Shown: piece after piece, positions 27,382 through 36,385 of the stretch
Position numbering within the stretch: the first letter of the stretch is position 1
Layout: every line of letters starts with the position of its first letter
From: Kumtagia sp963829135
Lineage (GTDB): Bacteria > Pseudomonadota > Alphaproteobacteria > Rhizobiales > Rhizobiaceae
Length of the DNA stretch: 64,000 bases
Direction: 5' to 3'
Assembly (NCBI GenBank): GCA_963829135.1
Contig: CAWHHO010000008.1
Coordinates: 1 to 64,000, forward strand
Program-made: the position numbers and the translations under genes
The notes under the pieces: model-generated
What the model saw: only the letters and a program-made list of their open reading frames with translations
What the model was told of the DNA's origin: nothing
Database searches by the model: none

Positions 27382-28161
27382 ATGAAAATCGCCACCTTCA
27401 ACATCAACAACATCAACAAGCGGCTGGCCAATCTGCTTGCATGGCTCGATCAGGCTGAGCCCGACGCGGTTTGCCTGCAGGAGCTCAAATGCAGCCAGCG
27501 CGACTTTCCGGTCGCCGCCCTTGAAAAGGCCGGCTACGGCGCCGTGTGGCGCGGTCAGCGAACGTGGAACGGCGTAGCGATCCTGGCGCGAGACGCCGCG
27601 CCGGTCCTTACCCGCGACGAGCTGCCGGGCGACCCGGACGACACTCAGAGCCGCTACATCGAAGCGGCCGTCAATGGCGTCCTGATTGCCTGTCTCTACG
27701 CGCCCAACGGCAACCCGCAACCCGGTCCGAAATTCGACTACAAACTGGCCTGGCACAAGCGGCTGAACAGCCACGCAAAGAGCTTGATGCAGGCCGGCAT
27801 ACCGGTCGTGCTTGCAGGCGATTTCAACGTCGCGCCAACGCCGGCGGACGTTTACCCAACCAGGTCGTACGATGATAACGCGCTGGTGCAGCCACAAAGC
27901 CGGAAAGCCTATGCCGAGCTGTTGAAGCAGGGATGGACCGATTGCATTCGCAGGGCATTTCCGGATCAGATCGTCTATACATTCTGGGACTACCGGCGCA
28001 CCCGCTGGGAGCGCAACGCCGGAATGCGGCTGGATCATCTGCTCGTTGGCGAGGCGTTGGCCGGTGGGCTGGCGGAAGCCGGGATCGATCGTGACGTTCG
28101 CGGCGAAGACGAAGCCAGCGATCACGCGCCGGTATGGATTCGCATAGCAACGCCGAAATAG
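27382..28161 (+). CDS. xthA: Exodeoxyribonuclease III
   Basis: A 259-residue Mg2+-dependent AP endonuclease / 3'-5' exonuclease of base-excision repair. Motifs in order: KIATFNINNINKR, CLQELKCSQRDF (metal-binding Glu), GDFNVAPTPADVY and the final SDHAPVW with the catalytic Asp-His. It starts 7 bases after the hydrolase stop, so it ends the ligD-ku operon-like row. Cleaning 3' ends would fit with end joining. The frame is intact. Confidence 0.93.
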   Translation: MKIATFNINNINKRLANLLAWLDQAEPDAVCLQELKCSQRDFPVAALEKAGYGAVWRGQRTWNGVAILARDAAPVLTRDELPGDPDDTQSRYIEAAVNGVLIACLYAPNGNPQPGPKFDYKLAWHKRLNSHAKSLMQAGIPVVLAGDFNVAPTPADVYPTRSYDDNALVQPQSRKAYAELLKQGWTDCIRRAFPDQIVYTFWDYRRTRWERNAGMRLDHLLVGEALAGGLAEAGIDRDVRGEDEASDHAPVWIRIATPK

Positions 28162-28289
28162 CGGAGCCCGGTGGCTTCATGCCGCAGCGGCAATTAACCC
28201 CTGTGCCATTGACTTGAAGGGGCTATGCCTCACTATCGCGTGCCGGCGAATTTCGAAAGACGAGGCATACCGAAACCAGCGAGGGTGGA

Positions 28290-29684
28290 ATGGAGCTCGA
28301 TCCGGTATTCCTTTCGCGTCTGCAATTTGCATGGCTTATCGGCTTCCACATCCTGATGCCGGCCCTGACCGTCGGCCTCGCCTCCTTCATCGCGTTGCTC
28401 GAAGGCCTGCACTTCTTCACCGGGCGCGAGATCTATTTCCGCATCTCGATGTTCTGGATCAAGATCTTCTCCGTCGCCTTCGGCATCGGCGTGGTGTCGG
28501 GCATCATCATGCCGTTTCAGTTCGGCACCAATTGGAGCCGCTATTCCGACGCCACCGCAAATGTTCTGGCGCCGCTGTTCGCGTATGAAGGCCTGACGGC
28601 TTTCTTCCTCGAGGCGGCGTTCCTCGGCGTGCTGCTGTTCGGCCGCAAGCTCGTACCTGCCTGGGCGCACTTCATCTCGGCGCTGATGGTGGCCTTCGGC
28701 ACGCTGCTTTCATCGTTCTGGATTCTCGCTGCCAACAGCTGGATGCAGACGCCGGCCGGCTACGAGATCATCGACGGCCGCTTCTTCCCGGCCGACTGGT
28801 TCGCGGTGATTTTCAACCCGTCCTTTCCGTATCGGATCGCCCACACGGTTGTCGGCTTCTACATCACCACCGGCTGCGTGGTCATCGCGGTCGGCGCCTA
28901 TCTCATCCGCAAGCACAATCGTTCGCCCGAGGGGCGCACCATGCTGTCGATCACACTGTGGCTGCTGACGATCCTGGTTCCGCTGCAGATCTTCATAGGC
29001 GACCAGCATGGCCTCAACACGCTGGAGCATCAGCCGGCGAAACTGGCCGCGATCGAAGCGCATTGGGAAACGGGGTCCGGCATACCGCTCATCCTCTTCA
29101 CCATCCCGGATGATGCGAACGCTAAGAACGATTTCACGATCCAGATCCCCTATCTCGGCAGCCTTATCCTGACGCACAGCCTGGACGGCACGGTACGCGG
29201 CCTGAAAGATTTCCCGCCGGATCAAAGGCCGCCGGTGGCGCTGCCCTTCTACGGCTTCCGCATCATGGTCGGCATCGGCTTCCTGATGCTGGCGATGGTT
29301 GTCGCGAGCTGGTGGCTGCGCTGGCGCGGTCGCCTCTACGACCACCCGCTGTTTCTGCGTGCATGCCAGTTTTCCGCGCCGCTTGGCTTCATAGCGGTGC
29401 TGGCCGGCTGGACCACGACGGAAGTCGGCCGGCAGCCGTGGATCGTCTATGGGCTGATGCGTACGGCCGACGCAGTCTCGCCTTCGCTAACCGGCATGGA
29501 CGTGCTCCTGTCGCTGCTTGCCTATATGGCAGTCTACCTCGTTGTCTTCCCCGCCGGCTTCTGGGTCATGCTCCACATCATCCGCAAAGGCCCCGAGCAC
29601 CCCGAGGCGGGCGAAGGACCGATCCAAGCCGGACGGCCGAGCAAGCCGATCACAGTGCAGCTGCAGCCGAAGGGAGAGGCGTAG
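28290..29684 (+). CDS. cydA: Cytochrome bd-type quinol oxidase subunit I
   Basis: The 464-residue catalytic subunit of a bd-type terminal oxidase, with about nine transmembrane helices and the haem-ligand region GFHILMPALTVGLA near residue 20. The quinol loop is short (GDQHGLNTLEHQPAKLAAIE), which points to the cyanide-insensitive CioA subtype. It oxidises quinol and reduces O2 with high affinity, so it is used at low oxygen or under cyanide or nitrosative stress. GAGGGTGG precedes the ATG. cydB follows. Confidence 0.95.
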   Translation: MELDPVFLSRLQFAWLIGFHILMPALTVGLASFIALLEGLHFFTGREIYFRISMFWIKIFSVAFGIGVVSGIIMPFQFGTNWSRYSDATANVLAPLFAYEGLTAFFLEAAFLGVLLFGRKLVPAWAHFISALMVAFGTLLSSFWILAANSWMQTPAGYEIIDGRFFPADWFAVIFNPSFPYRIAHTVVGFYITTGCVVIAVGAYLIRKHNRSPEGRTMLSITLWLLTILVPLQIFIGDQHGLNTLEHQPAKLAAIEAHWETGSGIPLILFTIPDDANAKNDFTIQIPYLGSLILTHSLDGTVRGLKDFPPDQRPPVALPFYGFRIMVGIGFLMLAMVVASWWLRWRGRLYDHPLFLRACQFSAPLGFIAVLAGWTTTEVGRQPWIVYGLMRTADAVSPSLTGMDVLLSLLAYMAVYLVVFPAGFWVMLHIIRKGPEHPEAGEGPIQAGRPSKPITVQLQPKGEA

Positions 29685-29740
29685 ACAATGTCTGACCAGA
29701 TTGAACCCTGCTGTTTCGCATTTGGCGAGGCAATCCCCTG

Positions 29741-30751
29741 ATGGACGCGGTGCTGAGTTTCGTCCCGGTCTGGGCGGTCATTCTTGCCGTCGGCATCTTC
29801 CTCTACGTGCTGCTCGACGGCTTCGACCTCGGCGTCGGCATCCTCTACGGTTTCGAGCCCGACCTTCAATCCCGCAACCTCGTCATGAACTCGATCGCGC
29901 CAATCTGGGACGGCAATGAGACATGGCTCGTCCTCGGCGGCATAGCGCTGCTGGCAGCGTTTCCGCTGGCCTTCGCCATCATTATCCCGGCACTGTACTT
30001 CCCTGTCATGCTGATGCTGCTCGGGCTTGTGTTCCGGGGCGTCGCGTTCGAGTTCCGCTTTCGCGACCGCGAGCATAAATCCTTCTGGGATCACGGCTTC
30101 TTCGCCGGTTCAGCGCTGGCCGCATTTTCGCAGGGGATGATGCTCGGCGCCTATATCCAGGGCTTCGAGATCGAAGGCCGCGCGTTTGTCGGAACGTCAT
30201 ATGATTTCATCTCGCCATTCTCGATCATGACCGGCGTCTCGCTGATCTTCGGCTACAGCCTGCTCGGCGCCGGCTGGCTCATCCTCAAGACCGAAGGCGA
30301 GATTCAGAAGCGGTCGCGCAAGCACGGTTTGATCAGTCTTGCCGGCGTTCTCGTCTGCATCGCGCTGGTCAGCATATGGACGCCGTTCGCCAGCACGCAG
30401 ATTGCCGAACGGTGGTTCTCCTGGCCGAACATCGTCTTGCTCTCACCGGTCCCGCTGGCGACCGCCGCCGTGGCGTTCTACGTCTGGAAAGCCCTGACCG
30501 GCACCTCCGAATCCGGGCCCTTCATCGGCGCTGTCCTGCTGTTCGTGCTGTCCTATATCGGCATCGCGATCAGCCTGTGGCCGTTCATCGTGCCGCATAC
30601 GTTCACCCTGTGGCAGGCGGCTTCATCGAACTCCACCCAGGCCTTCCTTCTGGTCGGCACGCTGTTCCTGCTGCCGGTGATCCTGGTCTACACGGGCTGG
30701 TCGTACTGGGTGTTTCGCGGAAAGGTGCGCGGCGACATCGGGTATCATTGA
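29741..30751 (+). CDS. cydB: Cytochrome bd-type quinol oxidase subunit II
   Basis: The 336-residue partner subunit, with eight or nine transmembrane helices. Family features include LYVLLDGFDLGVGIL near the start and WDGNETWLVLGG. It stabilises the haem-carrying CydA. The gap to cydA is 56 bases, and GGCGAGG precedes the start. No cydX-like peptide or cydDC assembly genes are seen in the window, which is common for CIO-type oxidases. Confidence 0.95.
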   Translation: MDAVLSFVPVWAVILAVGIFLYVLLDGFDLGVGILYGFEPDLQSRNLVMNSIAPIWDGNETWLVLGGIALLAAFPLAFAIIIPALYFPVMLMLLGLVFRGVAFEFRFRDREHKSFWDHGFFAGSALAAFSQGMMLGAYIQGFEIEGRAFVGTSYDFISPFSIMTGVSLIFGYSLLGAGWLILKTEGEIQKRSRKHGLISLAGVLVCIALVSIWTPFASTQIAERWFSWPNIVLLSPVPLATAAVAFYVWKALTGTSESGPFIGAVLLFVLSYIGIAISLWPFIVPHTFTLWQAASSNSTQAFLLVGTLFLLPVILVYTGWSYWVFRGKVRGDIGYH

Positions 30752-30866
30752 TGATGCGGATGCTGCCATCCCTCTACCGGCAGGACAGAGGGGGGTACGA
30801 CAGAGCGCAGCCCCTGAATCCCATCGAATGCAAGGCGCAAAAAAAAACCAGCTTGCGGGCCGAGCG

Positions 30867-31824
30867 CTATATCTCAAGAACTGTCGCGGCGCTCCCGCAC
30901 CCACACGGCAAGGCCGTGGAGGTCGTTGAGGACTTCGTAAACGGCATGGTCGGATTTGCGCCGCCATCCGGGCGGGTGGCCGGGCCGCATCGGAGACAAG
31001 CGACGGAAGCGGGGATTCGCGCATTACCCCCACCCTCGATGGGAGGGCCCTGCCCAAGAGCGGGAGGGGTTAGGGCTGGGGGAAAGTTTGTATCCGCTTG
31101 CCCTCCCAAGCCGCCATCCTGTGCCAGTCTCTCATCTCGCCGTGCCTGCCAGCGCGCCATCCGTTTGGCCTGACGCGGCAGGTCTTCAAGTGCCCTCCCG
31201 ATCGCGTCTAGACGGCGATGGATACGACCGGCATCAAGCGGATCGTCCGGGGTAGGCGACGCCGCGGGCGGCGGCTCCGGCCGGCGGAGAGGAAGAGGTT
31301 GATACGGATCGCCGCCCAGGACCCTGATGCTCGGCATCAATGCTCGGCTTCACGGACTTGCGGCCGACGCCGAAGCGTTTCAACGGATCGAGCAGTGGCA
31401 ACGACACGCTGGACGACCGCTTTGGCGCAAGCGCACGGGCCCATTCCGGCAGCGGACCGGGCCGGATCACCACACCGGTGCCGAAGCCGTTGCTTCGGTT
31501 GAGGACCGGCTTCGGCTTGGCGGCACGCAGGCGCGGCGGCGGAAGCTCGACCACCAGCCCGCGCGCGGCGAGGATGATAAGCCGCCGCGCTGCGGCTTCG
31601 GCCGGACGCAGCAGCCGGAGCACGAAGCGGTGTAGATGGCGCGGCAGGGCCGGGGACGGTTTGCTTTTTTCCGCAGCGGCCTGTCCTGGAAGCGCGCTGC
31701 CTTTCGGCGGAAAGAACTGTCCCCCAGCGCTTCCGCCGTTCGCCGAGGCAACCATGGCGACGAGCATCGCCACAATGCGCCTCAGCGCCTCGCGGTTTTT
31801 CTCGATTGCCAGGTTCCAGTCCAT
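30867..31824 (-). CDS. Proline/arginine-rich hypothetical protein (frameshifted)
   Basis: A protein of about 320 residues, probably an alphaproteobacterial hypothetical. It opens MDWNLAIEKNREALRRIVAM and contains LPRHLHRFVLRLLRPAEAAA and ARGLVVELPPPRLR, followed by a Pro-rich, poorly ordered C-terminal half with an Arg-rich helix (LEDLPRQAKRMARWQARRDE). The frame shifts near 31325-31335, between SIDAEHQ and RVLGGDPYQPLP. The end is uncertain because the last 60 residues lie over a GC-rich repeat-like stretch (30960-31090). No function is known. Confidence 0.5.
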
Positions 31825-32327
31825 TTGCGGCTTCCTCGTAAAAAGCACCGGCATTGTCGCGAGGCTTGGTGGAGTGGGGGGAAAACCGCCGCCGACAATT
31901 TCATAAGCGATTGAAATAGCTCGATATAATCTTGCGATCGGCATTTGCCGGTTCACCCCCTTGTTTAAGGGGCTGGTGGGTGGATGACAGGATGGGTTGG
32001 CGGCGAATATGCCAAGCCGCCCTATGGTTCGACAGGCTCACCATGAGGGCTCGGGAGAGGTGGCGCTCCTCCCCGTCTCCTCCCGTCCCGCGAAGCGTTA
32101 TCAACAGCCCTCATGGTGAGCCGTCGAACCATAGGGCGCCTTGGCATGGTGCGATAGTGAGGAGCCCCACGTCGCAAAGATCACCCTGCACGGTGGCGAT
32201 TGGCGCTTAAGCCTCTCCACTGTCGTCATTCTCGGCCTCGTAGCGAGCGAAGTGGAGCAGAGAGTGTCGGGTATCCATCCCTCGGACTCGGCGACGGCAA
32301 AGCCCCGCAGAATTAACCGGAAGCGCG
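31825..32327. other. Intergenic region with a large inverted repeat
   Basis: No gene is supported. The stretch is dominated by the inverted repeat at 32011-32145. The right part (about 32200-32310) also reads like degenerate dispersed repeat sequence rather than coding DNA. Confidence 0.5.
32011..32145. repeat. Long inverted repeat, about 40-bp arms
   Basis: The left arm 32011-32051 (contains CCCTATGGTTCGACAGGCTC) pairs with 32106-32145 (contains GAGCCGTCGAACCATAGGG) around a 54-base loop, with only a few mismatches. Similar GGTTCGACAGGCTCACCATGA elements are scattered in many proteobacterial genomes. It is likely a mobile or dispersed repeat unit rather than a terminator. Confidence 0.7.
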
Positions 32328-33512
32328 CTAGTAGCTTGGAAGTCCGAGCCGTCCCCATTCTTCGGGCGGGATAACGCTTCCGACATCTAAGCCAAAGGAT
32401 ATGACCCTCGTCGCATCGTCGTCGACCTCGCACCGGAAGGTCAGATTGTACCATGTCGATCTCGTCCGGAAGGCTGCATCCGGGACGTCAAGTACATTGC
32501 CTATCTTCAGAGAAACGAGCGGGACCAGATTGGGAAAATAAGACGCGCTCACCAGCTTTTGCTGCAACTCGCTGGCGCAAAGTTTGGCAACTCGCTGGTC
32601 GCGAGGCACACCGGCCATCGAAGTTGTCGCCCCGGCATCGCCGGTAGCGATGTCCGAGCGAAGCACGCGAACACCCGGCAATTCCGAATAGCGCTCCGAC
32701 TTGGCAGCAGGCAAGCCTGTGGAGTTTCGAGCATTTGTGCTCCCGCCTCCAGGCTTGGAGAACTTCACACGGCGCTGCGCGGCTGCAGGTCTCGGCTGCG
32801 GCACTTCGGCCATCGCGGGCAGCGCGACCTCGGCGTCACCGGCCAAGGGCGCAGGCTCTGTTCCTGCTTGCTTGTCAGCGTCGTCGCTTACCAATCCTTG
32901 TTCTTCGGTTGGCTGCATCGCTGCTTCCTGATCTGGCGTTGCCGGCTTGTCCGGCGCCGCCTGTTTCTCGCCATCGTCGGCCGCATCTGGCTGCTGCTCG
33001 GAGCCAGGCGACGCTGCCGACTTATCCTCCGCGCTGGTCGCGGGCATGGGAGGCTTTGGATCCTCATCCTTCGACGGCGCCGGCGAGTTGTCTCGGGCGC
33101 TGCTCCCATCCAGGGATTTCCTCGGGCCTGCATCCTTGTCGCCGAACTCGTAAACAGGCTTCAGCACCTCGATGGGCGATGGCTTGGGCTGCTGCATTGC
33201 CGGTGTCGGCACGGCGGGCGGGGGCGGCTTTTCCGCCTTTGGTTCCGGCGGTTTCTCCAACTTCGGTTCGGGTGGCTTTTCCACCTTCGGTACTGGTGGT
33301 TTTTCGGCCTCCGGCTGTTTGGGGGGCGGCTTCGGCTTTGGCTCGTCGGGCGGAGGCACAAAGGTAACGCTCACCGCTTGCTGCTCCTCCATCTGCGGGG
33401 CAGGCATCGGCAGGCCATAGATTAGGACCGCGGCCAACAGCGCATGCAGGACCAGCGATGCGGGCAACCCCCACACCAAGTCCCATCGCCGGACCTGTCT
33501 ATCGTCTTTCAT
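32328..33512 (-). CDS. DUF930 domain protein with TonB-like proline-rich region
   Basis: A 394-residue inner-membrane protein. One N-terminal transmembrane helix (about 13-33) is followed by a long Pro/Lys/Glu spacer (KPPEPKLEKPPEPKAEKPPP) that could span the periplasm, as in TonB, then an acidic low-complexity region, and a C-terminal DUF930 domain (about 300-394; LCASELQQKLVSASYFPNLV, FRCEVDDDATRVISFG, EEWGRLGLPSY). Function unknown. I start at MKDDRQVRRW. A start 12 codons upstream is also open. Confidence 0.85.
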   Translation of the reverse strand: MKDDRQVRRWDLVWGLPASLVLHALLAAVLIYGLPMPAPQMEEQQAVSVTFVPPPDEPKPKPPPKQPEAEKPPVPKVEKPPEPKLEKPPEPKAEKPPPPAVPTPAMQQPKPSPIEVLKPVYEFGDKDAGPRKSLDGSSARDNSPAPSKDEDPKPPMPATSAEDKSAASPGSEQQPDAADDGEKQAAPDKPATPDQEAAMQPTEEQGLVSDDADKQAGTEPAPLAGDAEVALPAMAEVPQPRPAAAQRRVKFSKPGGGSTNARNSTGLPAAKSERYSELPGVRVLRSDIATGDAGATTSMAGVPRDQRVAKLCASELQQKLVSASYFPNLVPLVSLKIGNVLDVPDAAFRTRSTWYNLTFRCEVDDDATRVISFGLDVGSVIPPEEWGRLGLPSY

Positions 33513-33664
33513 GCCAACGGATGTGGCGTGAAATAGAGGCGGCATCAAGCTTGGGCGTCGATGTAACGCAGTTTTGCTGGGGGCGACATGCTGGCGAGCT
33601 ATTGAATTGACGCTCGTCTACCACGACGATTCAGGCTATATTGGCTCCTCGGAGCGGGTAAGAT

Positions 33665-33832
33665 ATGACAGCAGCTGACAAACTGAATTTACTGAAGAAA
33701 GCCGTCCGGCAACAACGCAAAGACTCCGCAAGTAAGGCGACCAAGCGGCTGACCAAGGCGGGCATCTTGACCAAGGCGGGCAACATCAGCCCGATTTACA
33801 GGGAAGCGAAGCCCGCCAAAGCCAAGCAGTAA
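33665..33832 (+). CDS. Small basic protein upstream of the ART-like gene (possible antitoxin)
   Basis: A 55-residue Lys/Ala-rich protein (KLNLLKKAVRQQRKDSASKA, then LTKAGILTKAGNISPIYR). It ends in TAA at 33830-33832, and the next gene starts at the following base (33833). This organisation is typical of antitoxin-toxin or regulator-effector pairs. No family is recognised. The AT-rich codon choice matches the neighbour rather than the surrounding genes. Confidence 0.65.
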   Translation: MTAADKLNLLKKAVRQQRKDSASKATKRLTKAGILTKAGNISPIYREAKPAKAKQ

Positions 33833-34456
33833 GTGCCAAGAACCAGCAACTTGGTAGTCGGTTACCACGGCTGCAACGCGGCTGTTGGGACAAAAATTCT
33901 TGCTGGTGATGAGATGCTGATCAGTGAGAAGACCTACGACTGGTTGGGTAGGGGCGTCTATTTCTGGGAGAATGATGCGAAGCGTGCGCAGGAGTGGGCT
34001 GACGACAAGAAGATAAAGGACGCGTCGTACCAGCCGTTCGTTCTTGGTGCTTTGATAGAGTTGGGCAATTGCCTCGACCTCACGCTACGGGAGAATCACG
34101 AGTTCTTAAAGATCGCCTATGAAGGATACTGCGAGGACGTGCGGAAGAGCGGTAAGGAGATTCTGCAGAATAAGGATATTGCCTTCGACAAGGAGGCAGA
34201 TAAGCTCCTTCGGTTTCTTGATTGCGCGGTTATCAACTATCTTCACTCAAGCCTCGGCGCTAACGGGTTCGACTCGGTGCGTGGAATGTTTGTCGAGGGG
34301 CCGAGTGTTTACGATGGCGCCGGATTTCGGGAAAAAACTCACACTCAGATCGCCGTGGTAAATCAAACCTGCATTAAAGAGGTCTTTGCTCCTCGGTCCT
34401 TGTTGCAGGCAACAAATGCGATCGGAGGTATCTCCTCGAAGAAGTCTAACCCTTGA
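33833..34456 (+). CDS. ADP-ribosyltransferase-like protein, candidate toxin
   Basis: A 207-residue protein from GTG directly after the small upstream gene. The N-terminal part has the pattern of the ART/PARP fold: VVGYHGCNAAVGTKILAG (His12), then YDWLGRGVYFWENDAKRAQE (Tyr43), and a late strand THTQIAVVNQTCIKEVF where Gln172 occupies the position of the usual third catalytic residue. No signal peptide or transmembrane helix is present, so it would act in the cytoplasm. Codon use is AT-rich. I infer an NAD-dependent toxin or effector controlled by the small upstream protein. The family is uncharacterised as far as I know. Confidence 0.6.
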   Translation: MPRTSNLVVGYHGCNAAVGTKILAGDEMLISEKTYDWLGRGVYFWENDAKRAQEWADDKKIKDASYQPFVLGALIELGNCLDLTLRENHEFLKIAYEGYCEDVRKSGKEILQNKDIAFDKEADKLLRFLDCAVINYLHSSLGANGFDSVRGMFVEGPSVYDGAGFREKTHTQIAVVNQTCIKEVFAPRSLLQATNAIGGISSKKSNP

Positions 34457-34624
34457 CATCCGCCCCCTTTTCCTGTTGAACCCCACCGAATTCAGCGACG
34501 AGTTTCGACTCCGAGCCGCCGACCGGGACCCCTAGTGGTATAAATCGATCCCGGAGGCCAACACCCGGCAGCGCGATGCGCCCCCGGGTGCTTTTTGGTT
34601 TGGCGGTTTGGTTGAGCTTGGGAA

Positions 34625-34706
34625 CTGGGGACAGTTTACCTTCTTTCCGCCGAACGCTCTGGCGGTTGCGCGGGTGGCCCGGCGGAAAAAAGTAAACTGT
34701 CCCCGG
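34625..34706. repeat. Inverted repeat, REP-like element
   Basis: CTGGGGACAGTTTACCTTC...CCGCC (34625-34651) and its near-complement GGCGGAAAAAAGTAAACTGTCCCCGG (34681-34706) around a 29-base loop. The GGGGACAGTTTAC core occurs in many unrelated genomes as a dispersed element. Together with the noncoding 34457-34782 stretch, it separates the ART-like module from ffh. Confidence 0.65.
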
Positions 34707-34782
34707 AGCCCTCGGTTGAGGCCTCGGCGCTTACGCACTACGTCTCCGGCAGCGCTGTGATGTCGGAGAAAGAGGAAACTGG

Positions 34783-36375
34783 ATGTTCGAGAGCCTACAG
34801 GAACGGCTTGGTTCCATTCTCAACGGCCTGACCGGCCGCGGAGCGCTGTCGGAGGCGGATGTCTCGGCGGCGCTGCGCGAAGTGCGCCGCGCGCTGCTCG
34901 AGGCAGACGTCGCGCTCGAGGTGGTCCGCTCGTTCGTCGACAAGGTGCGCGGCAAGGCCGTCGGCGCCGATGTCCTCAAGTCGATCAAGCCCGGCCAGAT
35001 GGTCGTCAAGATCGTCCATGACGAGCTGGTCGATATGCTGGGCGCCGAAGGCCGGACCATCGATCTCAATGCGACGGCGCCCGTCGTCGTCATGATGGTC
35101 GGCCTGCAGGGTTCGGGCAAGACCACGACCAGCGCCAAGATCGCCAAGCGGCTGTCCGAGCGCCAGGGCAAGAAGGTCCTGATGGCCTCGCTCGACACGC
35201 GCCGACCGGCCGCGCAGGAGCAGTTGCGCCAGCTCGGCGAGCAGACCAAAGTCGCCACCCTGCCGATCATCGTCGGGCAATCGCCGGTCGATATCGCCAA
35301 GCGCTCGGTGCAGGCGGCGAAGCTCGGCGGCCACGATGTCCTGATCCTCGACACCGCCGGCCGCACCCATATCGACGAGCCGCTGATGGCCGAGATGGCC
35401 GAGATCAAGGCGGTCTCGTCGCCGCATGAAATCCTGCTCGTCGCGGATTCGCTGACCGGCCAGGACGCGGTCAATCTTGCGCGCTCCTTCGATGAGCGGG
35501 TCGGCATTACGGGCCTGGTGCTCACCCGCATGGATGGCGACGGCCGCGGCGGTGCTGCGCTTTCCATGCGCGCCGTCACCGGCAAGCCGATCAAGCTGAT
35601 CGGTGTCGGCGAAAAGATGGATGCGCTGGAGGAATTCCATCCGCGCCGCATCGCCGACCGCATCCTCGGCATGGGCGACATCGTCAGCCTCGTGGAGAAG
35701 GCGGCCGAAAACATCGACGCGGAAAAGGCCGCGGCGATGGCCAAAAAGATGCAGTCGGGCAAGTTCGACCTGAACGACCTTGCCGATCAGCTCGGCCAGA
35801 TGAAGAAGCTGGGCGGCATGGGCGGCATCATGGGCATGATGCCCGGAATGGGCAAGATGAAGGACCAGATGGCGGCCGCCGGCCTCGACGACAAGATGTT
35901 CGCGCGCCAGATCGCCATCATCTCGTCGATGACCAAGGCCGAGCGCGCCAACCCCGACATGCTGAAGCACAGCCGCAAGAAGCGCATCGCGGCGGGCTCG
36001 GGCACGGATGCCTCCGAGATCAACAAGCTCTTGAAGATGCACCGCCAGATGGCCGACATGATGAAGGCGATGGGCGGCAAGGGCAAGGGCGGCGGCATGA
36101 TGCGCGGCATGATGGGCGGCCTGGCCAACAAGATGGGCCTGGGCGGCATGATGCCGGGCATGGGTGGCATGCCCGACCTGTCGAAGATGGATCCGAAGGA
36201 ACTCGAGGCGCTGAAGAAGCAGGCTGAGGCCTCCGGCTTCGGTGGGATGCCGAAGGGCCTTCCCCCGACGCTGCCCGGCCTCGGCGCGGGTGGTGGTTTG
36301 CCGGGCCTGCCCGGCGGTTTGAAGCTTCCCGGCCTCGGTGGCGGTGGCCTGCCGGGTCTCGGGCGGAAGAAATGA
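34783..36375 (+). CDS. ffh: Signal recognition particle GTPase Ffh
   Basis: The 530-residue SRP54 homologue, which binds 4.5S RNA and the signal sequences of membrane proteins as they leave the ribosome and hands them to FtsY. It has an N domain (1-90), a G domain with GLQGSGKTTT, DTRRPAAQEQL, DTAGRTH and TRMDGDGRGG, and a methionine-rich M domain (from about 325). The tail (from about 425) is extended by Gly/Met- and Gly/Pro/Leu-rich repeats. AGAGGA precedes the start. The chorismate mutase gene follows after 10 bases. Confidence 0.97.
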   Translation: MFESLQERLGSILNGLTGRGALSEADVSAALREVRRALLEADVALEVVRSFVDKVRGKAVGADVLKSIKPGQMVVKIVHDELVDMLGAEGRTIDLNATAPVVVMMVGLQGSGKTTTSAKIAKRLSERQGKKVLMASLDTRRPAAQEQLRQLGEQTKVATLPIIVGQSPVDIAKRSVQAAKLGGHDVLILDTAGRTHIDEPLMAEMAEIKAVSSPHEILLVADSLTGQDAVNLARSFDERVGITGLVLTRMDGDGRGGAALSMRAVTGKPIKLIGVGEKMDALEEFHPRRIADRILGMGDIVSLVEKAAENIDAEKAAAMAKKMQSGKFDLNDLADQLGQMKKLGGMGGIMGMMPGMGKMKDQMAAAGLDDKMFARQIAIISSMTKAERANPDMLKHSRKKRIAAGSGTDASEINKLLKMHRQMADMMKAMGGKGKGGGMMRGMMGGLANKMGLGGMMPGMGGMPDLSKMDPKELEALKKQAEASGFGGMPKGLPPTLPGLGAGGGLPGLPGGLKLPGLGGGGLPGLGRKK

Positions 36376-36385
36376 GGAGGGCGGC

